Notes under the pieces: model-generated
Told to the model about the DNA's origin: nothing
What the model saw: the letters and a program-made list of their open reading frames with translations, nothing else
Databases searched by the model: none
Position numbers and translations under genes: made by a program
Source of the DNA: Primula veris
Lineage: Eukaryota; Streptophyta; Magnoliopsida; Ericales; Primulaceae
Reading direction: 5' to 3'
Assembly (NCBI GenBank): GCA_963682055.1
Contig: OY821743.1
Span: 30,800,702-30,864,701, forward strand
Length of the DNA stretch: 64,000 nucleotides
In this document: positions 1-11,041 of the stretch, in pieces
Layout of the letters: every line of letters starts with the position of its first letter
Position numbering within the stretch: the stretch's first letter is position 1

Positions 1-1640
1 CAAGTTGCCTCCTCGGCCCCGTGATGTTTCCAAACCACCTTTACTAATCTAATTGTTTTTCCTCGAAGTTCCTTTTCTTGCACGTCGATAATCCTCGTAG
101 GTCCCACTTCGTAGGTCACATCCGCACTAACCTCAATGTCCTCAAAGTCCACCACGTGTGAAGGGTCGTGATGATACTTTTTCAACATTGACACATGGAA
201 CACCGGGTGAACCCCCACCAACTTTGGTGGCAAGTCCAACCGGTATGCAACTTCTCCAACTCGGTCCACGATCTCAAATGGTCCGATAAATCTTGGGCTC
301 AACTTCCCTTTAGAGCCAAACCTCATAATCCCCTTCCTTGGCGAAACTCGCAAAAATACTTGATCCCCCTTTTCGAACTCCAAAGGTCTCCTCCTCTTAT
401 CCACATAACACTTTTGCCTACTTCGAGCCGTCTCAAGCCTTTGTCGAATTAACTTAATCTTTTCTGTCGTTTCTTGAACCAATTGCGGTCCTAACATTTC
501 CGCTTCTCCCACATCGGTCCAACACACCGGAGACCTACATGGCCGCCCGTATAAAGCCTCGAAAGGTGCCATGACAATACTAGCTTGGAAGCTATTATTA
601 TACGCAAACTCAACCAAGGGTAGATGGCTCTCCCAGCCTCCCTTGAAGTCATTCACACATGCGCGTAACATATCCTCTAGCACTTGGATAGTTTGCTCCG
701 ATTGTCCATCTGTTTGGGGATGAAACGCCGTACTCATTGTCAACTTGGTCCCTAAGGCATTTTGCAATGCACCCCAGAACCTCGACACAAACCTCGCTTC
801 TCGATCCGATACTATCGAAATCGGTACCCCATGAAGTCTAACAATTTCTTTAATATACTTTCGTCCCAAGGTTTCCACCGAATTTGTCATCTTAATCGCA
901 ATGAAGTGTGCGGATTTGGTCAAATGGTCGACCACAACCCACACAGCGTCATTCCCACTTACCGATTTAGGTAAGTTGGTCACAAAATCCATTGATATCC
1001 TTTCCCACTTCCATTCCGCCACCGGTAAAGGTTGGAGCATACCCGCCGGCTTTTTGTGTTCCGCTTTCACTTGCTGGCAAGTTAGGCACTTGCTAACGTA
1101 TGAAGCTACATCTCGTTTCATTCCAGGCCACCAAAATTGCCTCTTCGCATCGTGATACATTTTCGTCCTGCCGGGATGAACGGCTAATCGGGAGTGGTGA
1201 AACTCCTTTAATACTTCGTTCCTCATATTTTCCGTCACGTAAGTCCTTCCCTTAAATTGTAGTCCTCCATCGATTCTTTTGGTCCAACCCTCTAATCCTT
1301 CGCTCGAACTCATCTGTTTCTCATAGCTCCCCACTTTCTTGTCCCCATCTTGTGTTTCCAAAACCCTACTCACAAGTTCCGGTTGTACCACTATTGTGTA
1401 CAAGGTCCCCACATTAACATGTCCCAACTCCAAGCCGAACTCGTTCACTTTTCCCATCATCCTCCATTCGTCGATCGCCACATGCGCTAAGGTCGCATGG
1501 GACTTTCGACTCAAAGCATCCGCCACTACATTGGACTTTCTCGGGTGGTAGTGCAAGTCATAGTCGTACTGTTCCAGATATTCCATCCATCGTCGTTGTC
1601 GCATATTTAAATCGCGTTGGGTAAAAATACCCTAAGCTCT
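1..1640 (-). pseudogene. Ty3/gypsy integrase with C-terminal chromodomain (partial)
   Basis: I read one minus-strand frame open from about 1640 to the window edge. It runs in order through the end of RNase H and the DALSRK-type linker (about 1560-1510), the HHCC zinc finger (His pair near 1195-1165, CLTCQQ near 1090), and the DDE core (SMDFVTNLP near 990, VSDREARF near 810, the catalytic Glu in TDGQSEQ near 700). A GPFEI segment follows (about 285-275). A chromodomain-like end covers about 140-1 (VGPTRIID, then [14 protein letters not shown]). The enzyme would insert the element's cDNA, and the chromodomain would steer it to chromatin. The frame is shifted relative to the upstream RNase H segment, which is why I call it a pseudogene. 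Confidence 0.9.
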
Positions 1641-2076
1641 TGTGATCCGAGAACACTTCAAACTTTTTCCCGAACAGATAATTTCTCCATATCTTCAACG
1701 CATGAACTATTGCCGCTAGCTCTAGGTCATGAGTCGGATAGTTCTTTTCGTGAATCTTTAGTTGTCGCGAAGCGTATGCGATAACCTTTCCGTCTTGCAT
1801 TAAGACGCAACCCAAACCTTCCTTCGAAGCATCGCAATACACTTGGTAACGCTTTCCTTGCTCGGGAATAACTAGTATGGGGGAACTAGTCAACCGCTTC
1901 TTGAGCTCTAAGAAAGCTTTCTCGCAAGCCTCACTCCACGCGAACTTCACCCCTTTCTTGGTAAGGTAAGTCATTGGAGTTGATAACTTTGAGAAATCCT
2001 TGACAAACCGTCGATAGTATCCCGCTAAACCCAAGAAACTTCGAATCTCGAACACATTCTTTGGTTGTGCCCATTT
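1558..2076 (-). pseudogene. Ty3/gypsy RT C-terminus and RNase H fragment
   Basis: The frame continues from the RT segment beyond an in-frame stop at about 2077. [20 protein letters not shown] marks the RT connection. RNase H follows, with [15 protein letters not shown], the catalytic Glu in [14 protein letters not shown] and a SDHKSL core. Around 1640-1620 a one-base shift destroys the typical continuation, and the original frame runs into unrelated sequence ending at 1558. The expected RNase H tail resumes in the neighbouring frame. RNase H would remove the RNA strand during reverse transcription. Confidence 0.9.
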
Positions 2077-3948
2077 CTAAACTGCCTCTATTTTCGTCGT
2101 GTCCACTTTTATCCCTTCTTCCGAGATCACATGTCTGAGAAATTTCACCTCATTTAGCCAAAAATCACATTTGCTAAATTTTCCGTAAAGTTGGTGCTCT
2201 CTCAACGTGAGCAACGCTAAACGGAGATGCTCCTCGTGTTCCTCTCTTGAACTCGAGTAAATCAAGATATCGTCGACGAAGACCACCACGAACTTGTCGA
2301 GATACTCCATAAAGATCCGGTTCATTAATTCCATAAATGCCGCCGGCGCATTAGTTAACCCGAATGGCATGACCACAAACTCATAGTGACCATACCGGGT
2401 CCTAAAGGCCGTTTTCAAAATATCATCATCCTTCACCCTTAATTGGTGATAGCCTGATCGCAAGTCGATTTTTAAAAAGAACGTTGCTCCATTCAGTTGG
2501 TCAAACAAATCGTCAATTCGAGGTAGTGGGTACTTATTCTTAATAGTCACCCTATTTAGCTTTCGATCGTCGATGCACATCCTCATCGATCCATCCTTCT
2601 TTTGCACAAATAAGGCCGGTGCCGCCCACGGTGACGTACTCCGCCTAATAAACCCCTTCTCCAGCAGTTCCTCTAACTGCTTACTTAACTCTTTTAACTC
2701 AGCCGGTGCCAAACAGTAGGGGGAAATGGCTATGGGTGTCGTTCCCGGTACCAAGTCGATAGAAAAATCTAACCCTCTTTTTGGTGGTAACCCCGGTAGA
2801 TCTTTCGGAAACACATCTCTAAAGTCGTCCACTATGCTTGGCCACGTTTCCACTTCCTCGTCGTTATCCACTATTGAAAGACTGGCCAAAAGACAAGACA
2901 GCTTACCCACAACCCGCTTGGAATAATAAGGAATAGAAGAAATGGTAGTGTCCCTTTCCACACGAAAGAACACCTCATCTCCGGATGAAGTTGTAAGGAA
3001 AATTTTTCGTCGAACACAATGGATGAAAGAGTTGAAATGAACCAACCAGTCCATTCCAAGGATCACGTCGAATCCTGACATCTGGATGACAACTAAATCA
3101 AACGTAAATGAGTGGTCCGCGACCATTATCTCACAAGACCGACACACTCGGTCCAACACAACTCGACCCCCAACAGGAGTCTCTACAACAATCGGGTTCT
3201 CCAGAACCCCAACTTCTAACGACAAAGACTCAACTAGACATCTAGATATAAAAGAAGGCGAAGCTCCCGTATCGAAGATAACATGTGCCCAAGATGAGCA
3301 CACAAGAACTATACCTTGTACATTTGTCGGATCTCCTTGGTGTGGAAACTGTGGAAAGGCATATAAACGAGCCCGAGCTGGTGGGTTTCCTTGCGGTCCT
3401 TGATTTCTCCCATTATTTCCTCGGTTCCCTAGGCCTTGATAGCCTCCTCGGTAGTTCCCATGATTTCCCTCTCCTTGGTGGTTACCTCGAAACCCTCCCC
3501 CTTGGTTCCCAGGTAATTGGTGTGGTGGTACGAATCCTAGTCCTCTTGGTGGTGGTGGTGGCAACCTAGGTTGGTTAAAGGGCCAGTTGGTGTCGATTCT
3601 TCCTTGTCCCCCGGGACAAACCCTTGATGTATGTCCAAATCGGTTGCAAGTCCTACATTGGACCCTAGGGCACTCGAATTGTCGATGGCTCGCGTCTCCA
3701 CAGTGGAAACACGCTCCCCTTATCACGACGTTTGTCGGTGTTGGATTAAAACTCCTCTCTCTTCTTCCCGGTTGTTGAAATCGTGAATTATTCGCCATAT
3801 CCCAAGTCCGCTTCTTCTCTTCCCTCGGAGTATTTCCGATTTTTGACTTCTCCGAGATTCGCTTGTTATGGAGTAGAGCTCCTTCCACAGCTTGGGCTAA
3901 TTTTATCAATTCATTATAGTTGACATGTCGAGCCGATGCCAATTGTAA
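2077..3948 (-). pseudogene. Ty3/gypsy gag C-terminus, protease and reverse transcriptase
   Basis: A 621-residue open segment between two in-frame TAG codons. Counting from the Met-equivalent at 3942, there are two zinc knuckles (C78-C81-H86-C91 and C96-C99-H104-C109). A Gly/Asn/Pro-rich linker follows. The aspartic protease has DTGAS at 224-228. The reverse transcriptase shows [13 protein letters not shown], the GYHQL and [10 protein letters not shown] blocks, and the catalytic FVDDILIY. There is no ATG at the segment start; it simply resumes after the stop at 3951-3949. The segment ends at a TAG where Gln would be usual in this family. The catalytic residues survive, so the inactivation looks fairly recent. 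Confidence 0.93.
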
Positions 3949-4314
3949 CTAGATGGTCGGATTCAACCCCTTCATGAATCTCCTACATCTTTCTGCGCCC
4001 CCTATAACAGATTCTGGGGCATACCTCGAGAGAGAGGTAAACTTTAGCTGGTATGCTTGAACGGTCATACCCCCTTGATACAGTTCCTCAAAACGCCTCC
4101 TCATTTCATCCTTATAGGAATCTGGAAGAAACTGTCGATTAAACAATTCGATAAACTCATTCCATTCGAAGTTTCTTATGTCATATGTATCCACAATTCC
4201 TAACCACCACTTGCGTGCTTCACCCTTTAGGTGAAACTGAGCCATATTCATTCGTTGCTCCCCATTTACTATTCCCACTGCCGATAAGTATTTCTCCATT
4301 TCGTCCCTCATCAC
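3949..4314 (-). pseudogene. Ty3/gypsy gag (capsid part)
   Basis: A 121-residue segment with the retrotransposon gag signature AQFHLKGEARKWW and FIELFNRQFLP, followed by RRFEELYQGGMTVQAY and a C-terminal FMKGLNP block. It lies one base out of frame with the preceding 4739-4311 segment and ends in TAG immediately before the gag zinc-knuckle part. Gag forms the virus-like particle in which reverse transcription takes place. Confidence 0.9.
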
Positions 4315-4739
4315 TCAGCTATGGATGGTTCACCTACCCCATCGAAAGTCGGAGCCCCCAATCGGGTGAAGTTAAGCAATCCATTGTGGCTTGAACTCCC
4401 AGCTTGTGCATTCTGCACCATCATTTGCACCACCTTCTGAAGGTCAGTCATCACCTGATTATCATTTACTGTTTCCGGTTCAGGTGCAAAGGTCTCTTCT
4501 TCTTCCACATTCACTTCCTCATACACATTCTCAGTCTCGGGTTGCTCATGTGGTGGGGCACTAGTGTTACCTCTTCCCCCATGACCTCTAGTAGTCATTC
4601 TTCCTCTAGTTGCTCCCCTTTCCCTTGGAGCTCTTCCTGCTCTTCCGTTTGTCCCACCATGGGTAGCCGCACCGCTTGATGGTGATGTGCCCCCGCGTGT
4701 AGCTGGTCCTTGTCCACTAGTCCTTGTGGTAATAGCCAT
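4311..4739 (-). pseudogene. Ty3/gypsy gag N-terminus
   Basis: Opens with an ATG at 4739. The first part (MAITTRTSGQGPATRGG) is low-complexity and rich in Gly, Arg and Thr; an acidic stretch follows (VYEEVNVEEEETFAPEPE), and then the start of the gag fold (LGAPTFDGVGEPS). The frame stops at 4311 after a one-base change, overlapping the next gag segment by four bases. This ATG is the natural start of the polyprotein: it is the first downstream of the leader. Confidence 0.85.
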
Positions 4740-6103
4740 GACTACAACAGATTAAACCGACACTTTAGTTGTCTCACTTGACATTACTACTCATACATGA
4801 ATACTATACTTATTCATCTTGACTCCTAACACTTAACTAAATCTACGTCCCACCAAAAATTTCAAATTCCTCTAATCATACAATATAACATTCCGCACAT
4901 TACGCGATAATCACAAAACATGTAAAACATGATAAATGCTCGTTTTTCATGTTGTTGAACCATGGGTTCAATAATAGATTATGAAATAATGATCTTACGA
5001 TTTCCCTATTTCGATGATATAATACTTTGTCTTTTCCAAAAATAGAAAATGTAAATTCCAGCACATCAGAAAGATAGAGTACTGAAAAATGAAGCCAATG
5101 GTTCAAACGGAACAAGAATTGGAGTTAAAACGAAGAAGTTACGAGCATTTGAAGTATAACGAGAAAAATAGCAAAATTGCCAGATACGACCAATCGTTTT
5201 AGAAAACGATCGATCTTTTTGGTAAAAATCCTTCCAGTGAGGTCCGAAAAAGTTCGACCGATCATTTTGGAAAACGACCGATCGTTTTTGGTAAAAATCC
5301 TTCCAGTGAGGTCCGAAAAAATTCGACCGATCGTTTTGGAAAACGACTGATCGTTTTTGGTAAAAATCCTTCCAGTGAGGTCCGAAAAAATTCGACCGAT
5401 CGTTTTTGGTAAAAATCCTTCCAGTGAGGTCCGAAAAAATTCGACCGATCGTTTTGGAAAACGACCGATCGTTTTTCTGCAGAAAATTATCAATACAAAA
5501 ATGTAAAATTACTAAACACTTGTAAATTCCTTACAAGTCAGATATCACACAACATCATTCTAATCCATAACATTTTTACGAACAACATCGATTTGCATAT
5601 AATATTCCTCAACACACAAGTTAATAATTTAAAAGCATGCTACATAAAACCATCCACGACACAATTCACGCACTTTAATAGTTTGCTACTACTAGACATG
5701 CAAACTTATACCTCATACACACTATATCAATCTACACACGCATACAAACACACAAAAATACGAGGGATAACCCATCACGATACGTTATCCTAAAGCACTC
5801 GAGCGTCCTCGCATACTCTAGAATTCCGCATCGCTAAGGTATTCCTTCACACATACCGACGAAAGATCCACCCACTAGTTTGGCGAGCCGGGATCAACAA
5901 GCGTCCTCATTGTCCCCAACTTGCCTCACATGTGGACTTTCCTTCCATCAACTAATACTAAACTCTAGCTACATGACTTAAGCTAAATGCAACCCCCGTT
6001 TTAGAAAAAGTTTGAGTTTTTGGAAAAGTTTTGTGAAAATGATACGATGGATCTTGGTCCAATGGTTACCGATCTTCCCGTCGTCCCAAAGTATACAAGA
6101 ACC
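4740..6103 (-). other. Retrotransposon 5' leader (untranslated)
   Basis: About 1.36 kb between the PBS and the gag start. It has no gag-like coding potential. It contains the hairpin-forming tandem array at 5187-5476 and otherwise unremarkable AT-rich sequence. The open frames inside it are translations of the tandem repeat. Confidence 0.7.
5187..5476. repeat. Tandem repeat, period 69/69/50 bp, in the retrotransposon leader
   Basis: The phrase GGTAAAAATCCTTCCAGTG recurs starting at 5221, 5290, 5359 and 5409. The 69-bp units carry a nearly self-complementary block (CGATCGTTTT, two bases, AAAACGACCGATCG), so each can form a hairpin. One such block is missing between the third and fourth copies, which explains the 50-bp step. 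Confidence 0.9.
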
Positions 6104-6121
6104 TAGTTAGCTCTGATACCA
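6104..6121 (-). other. Primer binding site for initiator Met-tRNA
   Basis: On the minus strand this reads TGGTATCAGAGC followed by TAACTA, the PBS typical of plant Ty3 elements that use initiator Met-tRNA as primer. It lies three bases inside the LTR end, which fixes the LTR boundary at 6125 and the orientation of the element. Confidence 0.9.
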
Positions 6122-6642
6122 ACTTGTCACGCCCCAAAATCCGCATGACACGAACATCAAGGCATGACCTTTTTAAACAAAAGAAAATAGAATCTGTTGG
6201 TACAAAATTAAAATTTTAAAAGAAAACACTTGCGAGCTAAAGGAACAATTAAATGAATAAATAATAAGTTTGCCAAACGCCGCTACAAGACAAATGATTT
6301 AACAAAATTATATAAAAAGAAAGGAACAAAAGTAATTTGCCCGTAGGCTACAACCTCAAAATATAATCTAAATGAAAAGAAAGCGGAAGTCCCAAACCCA
6401 TGATGTCGCAATGCAACAGCTCTTATCCAAACATGCCAATCTAAGTGGTACCTGAAATACAAAATTATAACGGTGAGTTCCACGCACATAACTAGACGGG
6501 ACGGTACCACGAATACCGTCACTCCATCCCTTAAATGCAAGAACCCACAAACAACAACTACGATAATCAACATATAAAAAGAAATATAATATCCTACAAC
6601 GAGATAAATTAAATAACTTCAACACAAATTAATAGCATACAT

Positions 6643-7003
6643 GGACCTCTCACGCCACCTATCCCAGTCCGTAAGGTAGGTCATTCCCTATCACTTCGGC
6701 CGTCTTATGTCCCCGGAATTAGGGAGAGACATAGACCATTGCTAACATAAAAATAGATTTATAGTGCGCACTTGGACCTCTCACACCACTCGTCCCAGTC
6801 CGTAAGACGAGTCATTCCCTATCCCTCCGGCCGTCTTATGTCCCCGGAATTAGGGAGAGACATAGACCATAGCTAACAATAAAATAAATATAGTGCACAC
6901 TGGGACCTCCCACGCCACTCGCCCCAATCCGTAAGACGAGTCATTCCCTATCCCCTCGGCCGTCTTCTGTCCCCGGAATTAGGGAGAGACAGAGACCATT
7001 ACC
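6643..7003. repeat. Tandem repeat of about 130 bp, three copies, in the LTR
   Basis: Copies start at 6643, 6774 and 6903, each with GGACCTC, CCGTAAG, GAGTCATTCCCTATC, GTCCCCGGAATTAGGGAGAG and ATAGACCAT blocks. Divergence between copies is low. Confidence 0.92.
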
Positions 7004-7021
7004 ACTACAGCTAAATCACAA

Positions 7022-7162
7022 GGCCTCGGCCAATAATATAAATCCATGCAAATATCACATTCTCATACGGCTTCGGCCAATAATATAAATCCATGCAAAT
7101 ATCACATTCTCATACGGCCTCGGCCAATAATATAAATCCACGCAAATATCACATTCTTATAC
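7022..7162. repeat. 47-bp tandem repeat, three copies, in the LTR
   Basis: Units starting at 7022, 7069 and 7116 share CGGCCAATAATATAAATCCA and AAATATCACATTCT. The array directly abuts the 130-bp array. Confidence 0.93.
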
Positions 7163-8582
7163 GTCAATCAAACGTAATTCAACATAACCCATAATCATAG
7201 GGGCTAGATTCACAACTAGCCAAACAAGTCCAATTAACATAAAATCCTATTCGGGCATTTTAGCAAACACCTTATATGCGCAATCTAAAACTCATATTTA
7301 TTCAACAATATTTTACCCAATTCTACCAACAACTATAATAAACATATACAACGCATAAAACACATAAACCAATCAATATACTCATTAATCCGAAATTAAT
7401 ATATCTCAAGTCTCAACTTCTACAATTCAATTAATGGAATTAAAATTGCAACAAATAAAACTCAATTAACAATCTAAGAACATAATTAAGATAAAAGGCA
7501 AAAACCTCCAATTTATAATAAACGCATGACATAATCCTAACATACACCCTCGTCTAGTCGCAATGGATAACCCCCGTTACCTTAGTGCGTAGAAGAGATG
7601 CTTCCGGTATGAGTCCGCTAATGGTGGTTCTCTTCTTCTTCTTCTTCTTCTTCTCTCTTTTCTCTCTTTTCTCTTGTTTTAGGTTTGTTTTTGGCTTTAT
7701 GAAATAAAAGTGGGCTGATTTGAGGTTTAGGAAAAACTGTTTTGAGAAAGTTTGTGGAAGCGAACTATTTGGTCCCCAAAGTTCTAAAAGTTAACTTTAT
7801 ATCAAAAATATTGTTTTTCTACTCAAAAATAACAAATCTTTAGAAACAAATCTATTGGATCCTTTTTATTAGTACAATTAGTAACAGGTTATTAAAATAA
7901 AACTTTTTGGAAAAGTTTCGGTTTTTGGCTAAAAATTAGTCGAGTGACCGGTTTTTAGTAAAATTTGAATAAAATATTTTTGGATAAATTAATTCCTAAT
8001 TAAAAACACTTATAAAAATACGGGATGTTATAATTAGGCCATCTTGAACTGCTATGTAACTATTTATTCAAAATTTGGTAATTCAATCTTGGGTTTTACC
8101 AATAAAAGGAAAGAAACAATTGGGCCAAATCTATAATTGACTTTTTATCATATTCAAGATTATATAATCCTAGGGCAATTAAAATAAACATATCCTACAC
8201 CTATTATATTAATAAAAACATACCCTTAAAAGTTATATTATCAAAAACATATACATATCCTACACCTATTATATTAACAAAAACATACCCTCAAAAGTTA
8301 CATTATCAAAAACATACCTTCAATTAATAATAATACAAATCTGTAATATTTACTCTCTCCCTCCTCCTCTCACTCAATCTTTTTCTCCTCTCTCTCCTCA
8401 TTTCACTCGTTCTCCGATTTATCTTCTCCTCCTTCTTTCTCTCCCTGATCTCTCTCTCCTCCTCCTTCTTTCTCTCTCCCATCTCTCCTATTTCCTCTCT
8501 CTTTCCGATCTCTCTTATTATCTTTCTCTTTTTTCGATCTTTTTCTCATTATCCCTTTCTCTCTCTTCGATCTCTATTTTCG

Positions 8583-8684
8583 ATGGAGATTGAGACGGAG
8601 ACATCCGTCGGAGTGGGCGGCGAGTGTGTAGAGCGAGGTCAAAAACTCGAGGTCGATGACGATGGAGATGCAGTTGTCGAATGA
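8583..8684 (+). other. Short conserved open frame in the TIR element (33 codons)
   Basis: It starts MEIETETSVGVGGECVERG and runs to a TGA at 8684, directly after a CT-rich leader-like tract. The related element at 59842-60854 has the same start at 60192 (MEIETDTSVGMDAECIERG), stopped after 19 codons. This could be a captured 5'UTR/first-exon fragment. I do not claim that it is translated, and I recognise no family. Confidence 0.35.
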
Positions 8685-8940
8685 GAGGCGCACGACGGCG
8701 ACGTGAAAGTTTAAGATCGGAGGACGGGTAAGAGTTGGATTTGTTAACTAGTGTATACGTTTGAAAAATAAGTGTATTGACTTCTTGAATTAAGTGTATA
8801 AAGTTAAAAATTATAGATATAAATTTTGTAAATAAGTATATGAATTTGTAAATTGGGGTATGAACTTTACGAATTAGTATATGAACTTTTAGAATAAGGG
8901 TATGAAAAATTTCTATATAAAACTTCATATCATTATTTTG

Positions 8941-9290
8941 TGCAATTCATACCCTAATTTTTTAAGTTTATACACTAATTATAAAACTTTATATCCTAAT
9001 TTTAAAACTTAATACCATAATTATAAAACTGCATACCATAATTATAAAACTGCATACCCTAATTGTAAAACTTTATACTCTAATTTTAAAACTTCATACC
9101 TTAATTTTAAAACTTCATACACTAATTATAAAACTTTATACCCTAATTTTAAAACTTTATACCCTAATTTTAAACGTCATGTCCTAATTAACTGCCATGT
9201 GTAAACAAACATATACTACTAATTCATAGAGTTCGTATTCTAATTATAAAACTTCATATCCTAATTTTAAAATTTCATATCCTAATTAAC
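8941..9290. repeat. Degenerate 22-bp tandem array
   Basis: About 15 variants of AAACTTCATACCCTAATTTT follow head to tail. The inverse motif (AATTTGTAAATTGGGGTATG type) covers about 8750-8910, so the two arrays together form a loose palindrome. Confidence 0.85.
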
Positions 9291-9932
9291 TGTGAAACAC
9301 AAACACTAAAAAAGTGTCTCCTTGCAAGTTTTATTGCTATGTCCTTGTTGATGACATCGTGAACATGTGGCCCCATGTGAACATGTGAAAATTGTGGTAT
9401 GAACTTTCGAAATAAGAATATCAACATTACGAATTAGGGTATGACATCTACAAATTATGGTATGACCTTGAAAATGAGTATGAATTCTGTAAATTGGTAT
9501 AAATTTTGTAAATTGGGATATGAACTTTTAAAATAATGGTATTAACTTCTATTTTTACTTTTTTGGTGGGATATGGAGGCGGATGAAAATTTAATGATTC
9601 TATTTATTTATATGTATCTATATGTGTGTTATCTATGTATATATATGTATCAATATGTGTGTCGATATTTGTATATAGATATATATATATAGATATACCG
9701 ATATGACGTGAAAGATAAAGAGAGAAACTATGACAATGAGCCGTTGCCGGAAAAGAGATAAAGGGAGAGAGGAGAGAGAAAGATGAGGTTCTATATATAA
9801 ACATGAAAGACTGTTACATGAAATTAGAATAATAGGATAACATTATCAAAGTATGTTTTTGATATTTAAAAAGTTTAGGGTATGTTTTTGTTAATTTAAT
9901 TGTAAAATTGATATGTTTTTGTTAATTTTTCC

Positions 9933-11041
9933 AAACTTGTTTTTAAACAATTATTCAAATTTATTATATATATAAATTTATACGATGAATTTACTCCTAA
10001 ATTTGTCCTAAGTGCAGATTGTACTACCTACTGGCTACTGTCACCATATGACTTGATTTGTACGTTATTTACTTGTCGCCTGAAATTTATTTTCCTTTTT
10101 TTACTTTGAAATTAGACCCACAGATTTTTAACTTTTGGAATCTGGCTAATTTTCAAAACCACTGAACCCCTTGTTTCCCAGGTTATGTTATGCACTCCCA
10201 AACTATTCATGTGGACATGGGGTCATTATTTTATTTAAAAATTACTTAAACACCCTTCTAAGGACATAATACATGGGTCAATATTAATAATGATCCCCTA
10301 TAGCTTCATTCAATACAATATGGTTCTTGTAATCTTGATTTCATTGGTAACAGTACTCATCTTCCTAAAAGAGTCACATTTTGACCCCAAATTTAGTACT
10401 CCGTATTTCTAAAAAAATTAGATGTTTTTTGTTGTTTTTTTTTATATTTAAAACTCCGAATCACTTAAAGCATGATGAAATATCAACAAAAATACCAGTA
10501 TGTACTCGTAGTAAGCAAACATCAAATATAACAATCATGACTCATTCTATTTTAAAATGACTTTGCATACCTATGATTACCAATTATGTTCCTTTCTCAA
10601 CACTAGGAGATTGGCGATAGATTATGTAGTCATCTTCCTAACACCATTTCTACCACGCATTATGCGGGTCTCGTATGTACATTGAATATTTATGCGGTGT
10701 GAAGTGTGTTAGATGAGTCATCCAAGAATACACAATCGTTTCCCAGGATTAACAGTGTAATTGTTGCATCTAGACTAAGTGAACCAAACAAAATATTTGA
10801 TGGAGTTGAAAAATGATTATGTTAATTAGCTATGAATGTTTAGTTTAATTACTAACTGTTTCTAATCTTAAGATCACTTGAAACAAATCTAGTTGTGGCA
10901 TACTTGTAATAAAAGCTAGATAGAAACCCAAACAAACAAGACAAACCTGTACAAATATAGCAGCACACCTTTGCAAATTGTCACACACAATTCCACATTG
11001 CACTTCAACATTTACACACATAAATTTACACTAAAATCACC
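9933..11041. other. Intergenic region upstream of the desaturase
   Basis: AT-rich sequence with no gene that I can support. One ACTCCGTA motif near 10398 resembles the ends of short plant transposons but has no visible partner. The last 100 bases hold the probable core promoter and 5'UTR of the desaturase. Confidence 0.6.
10952..10962 (+). promoter_or_regulatory. Possible TATA box of the desaturase gene
   Basis: CAAATATAGCA lies 80-90 bases before the ATG, followed by a C/A-rich stretch typical of a plant 5'UTR. The match to TATAAA is weak. Confidence 0.3.

Larger units (their letters stand above)
1..8032 (-). mobile_element. Ty3/gypsy chromovirus LTR retrotransposon, 5' part, decayed
   Basis: Read on the minus strand, the order is LTR (8032-6125), primer binding site (6121-6104), leader, gag, protease, RT, RNase H, integrase and chromodomain. 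The 3' end and the second LTR lie left of the window. The PBS complements initiator-Met tRNA, as in many plant Ty3 elements. The chromodomain at the integrase C-terminus, together with the long LTR and leader, fits the chromovirus group, perhaps the Tekay/Del lineage (inferred). The coding region has at least two in-frame stops and two frameshifts, so this copy cannot make its own polyprotein. Confidence 0.93.
6125..8032 (-). repeat. 5' LTR of the Ty3/gypsy element
   Basis: On the plus strand it opens TGTCACGCCCC beside the PBS and closes near CGGGATGTTATA. Read on the minus strand, that is the TATAACATCCCG...GGGGCGTGACA pattern of many plant Ty3 LTRs. The outer end is inferred from this motif, because the partner LTR is outside the window. 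It holds two tandem arrays (6643-7003 and 7022-7162) and a pyrimidine-rich CTT/TCTTT tract near 7630-7675. Confidence 0.82.
8173..9932. mobile_element. TIR element with internal 22-bp repeats (copy 1)
   Basis: The left end (GGGCAATTAAAATAAACATA, then ATTAATAAAAACATACCC) is the inverse of the right end (GGGTATGTTTTTGTTAATTT, then ATATGTTTTTGTTAATTTTTCC). This gives imperfect terminal inverted repeats of about 50 bp. Inside come a CT-rich tract (8350-8580), a short open frame (8583-8684), and degenerate repeats in one orientation (about 8750-8910), then the other (about 8940-9290), then the first again (about 9390-9540). It encodes no transposase. A relative lies at 59842-60854. Superfamily unknown: I see no clear target-site duplication. 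Confidence 0.78.

Noticed and set aside
3086..3569. Plus-strand open frames over the gag-pol region
   Set aside because: Antisense shadows of the Ty3/gypsy coding region.
5125..5493. 122-codon minus-strand open frame with KTIGRIFSDLTGRIFTKNDRS repeats
   Set aside because: It is only the translated tandem repeat of the retrotransposon leader; no start context and no family.
6104..6121. tRNA-like match
   Set aside because: It covers only the tRNA 3' complement and sits next to an LTR; it is a primer binding site, not a tRNA gene.
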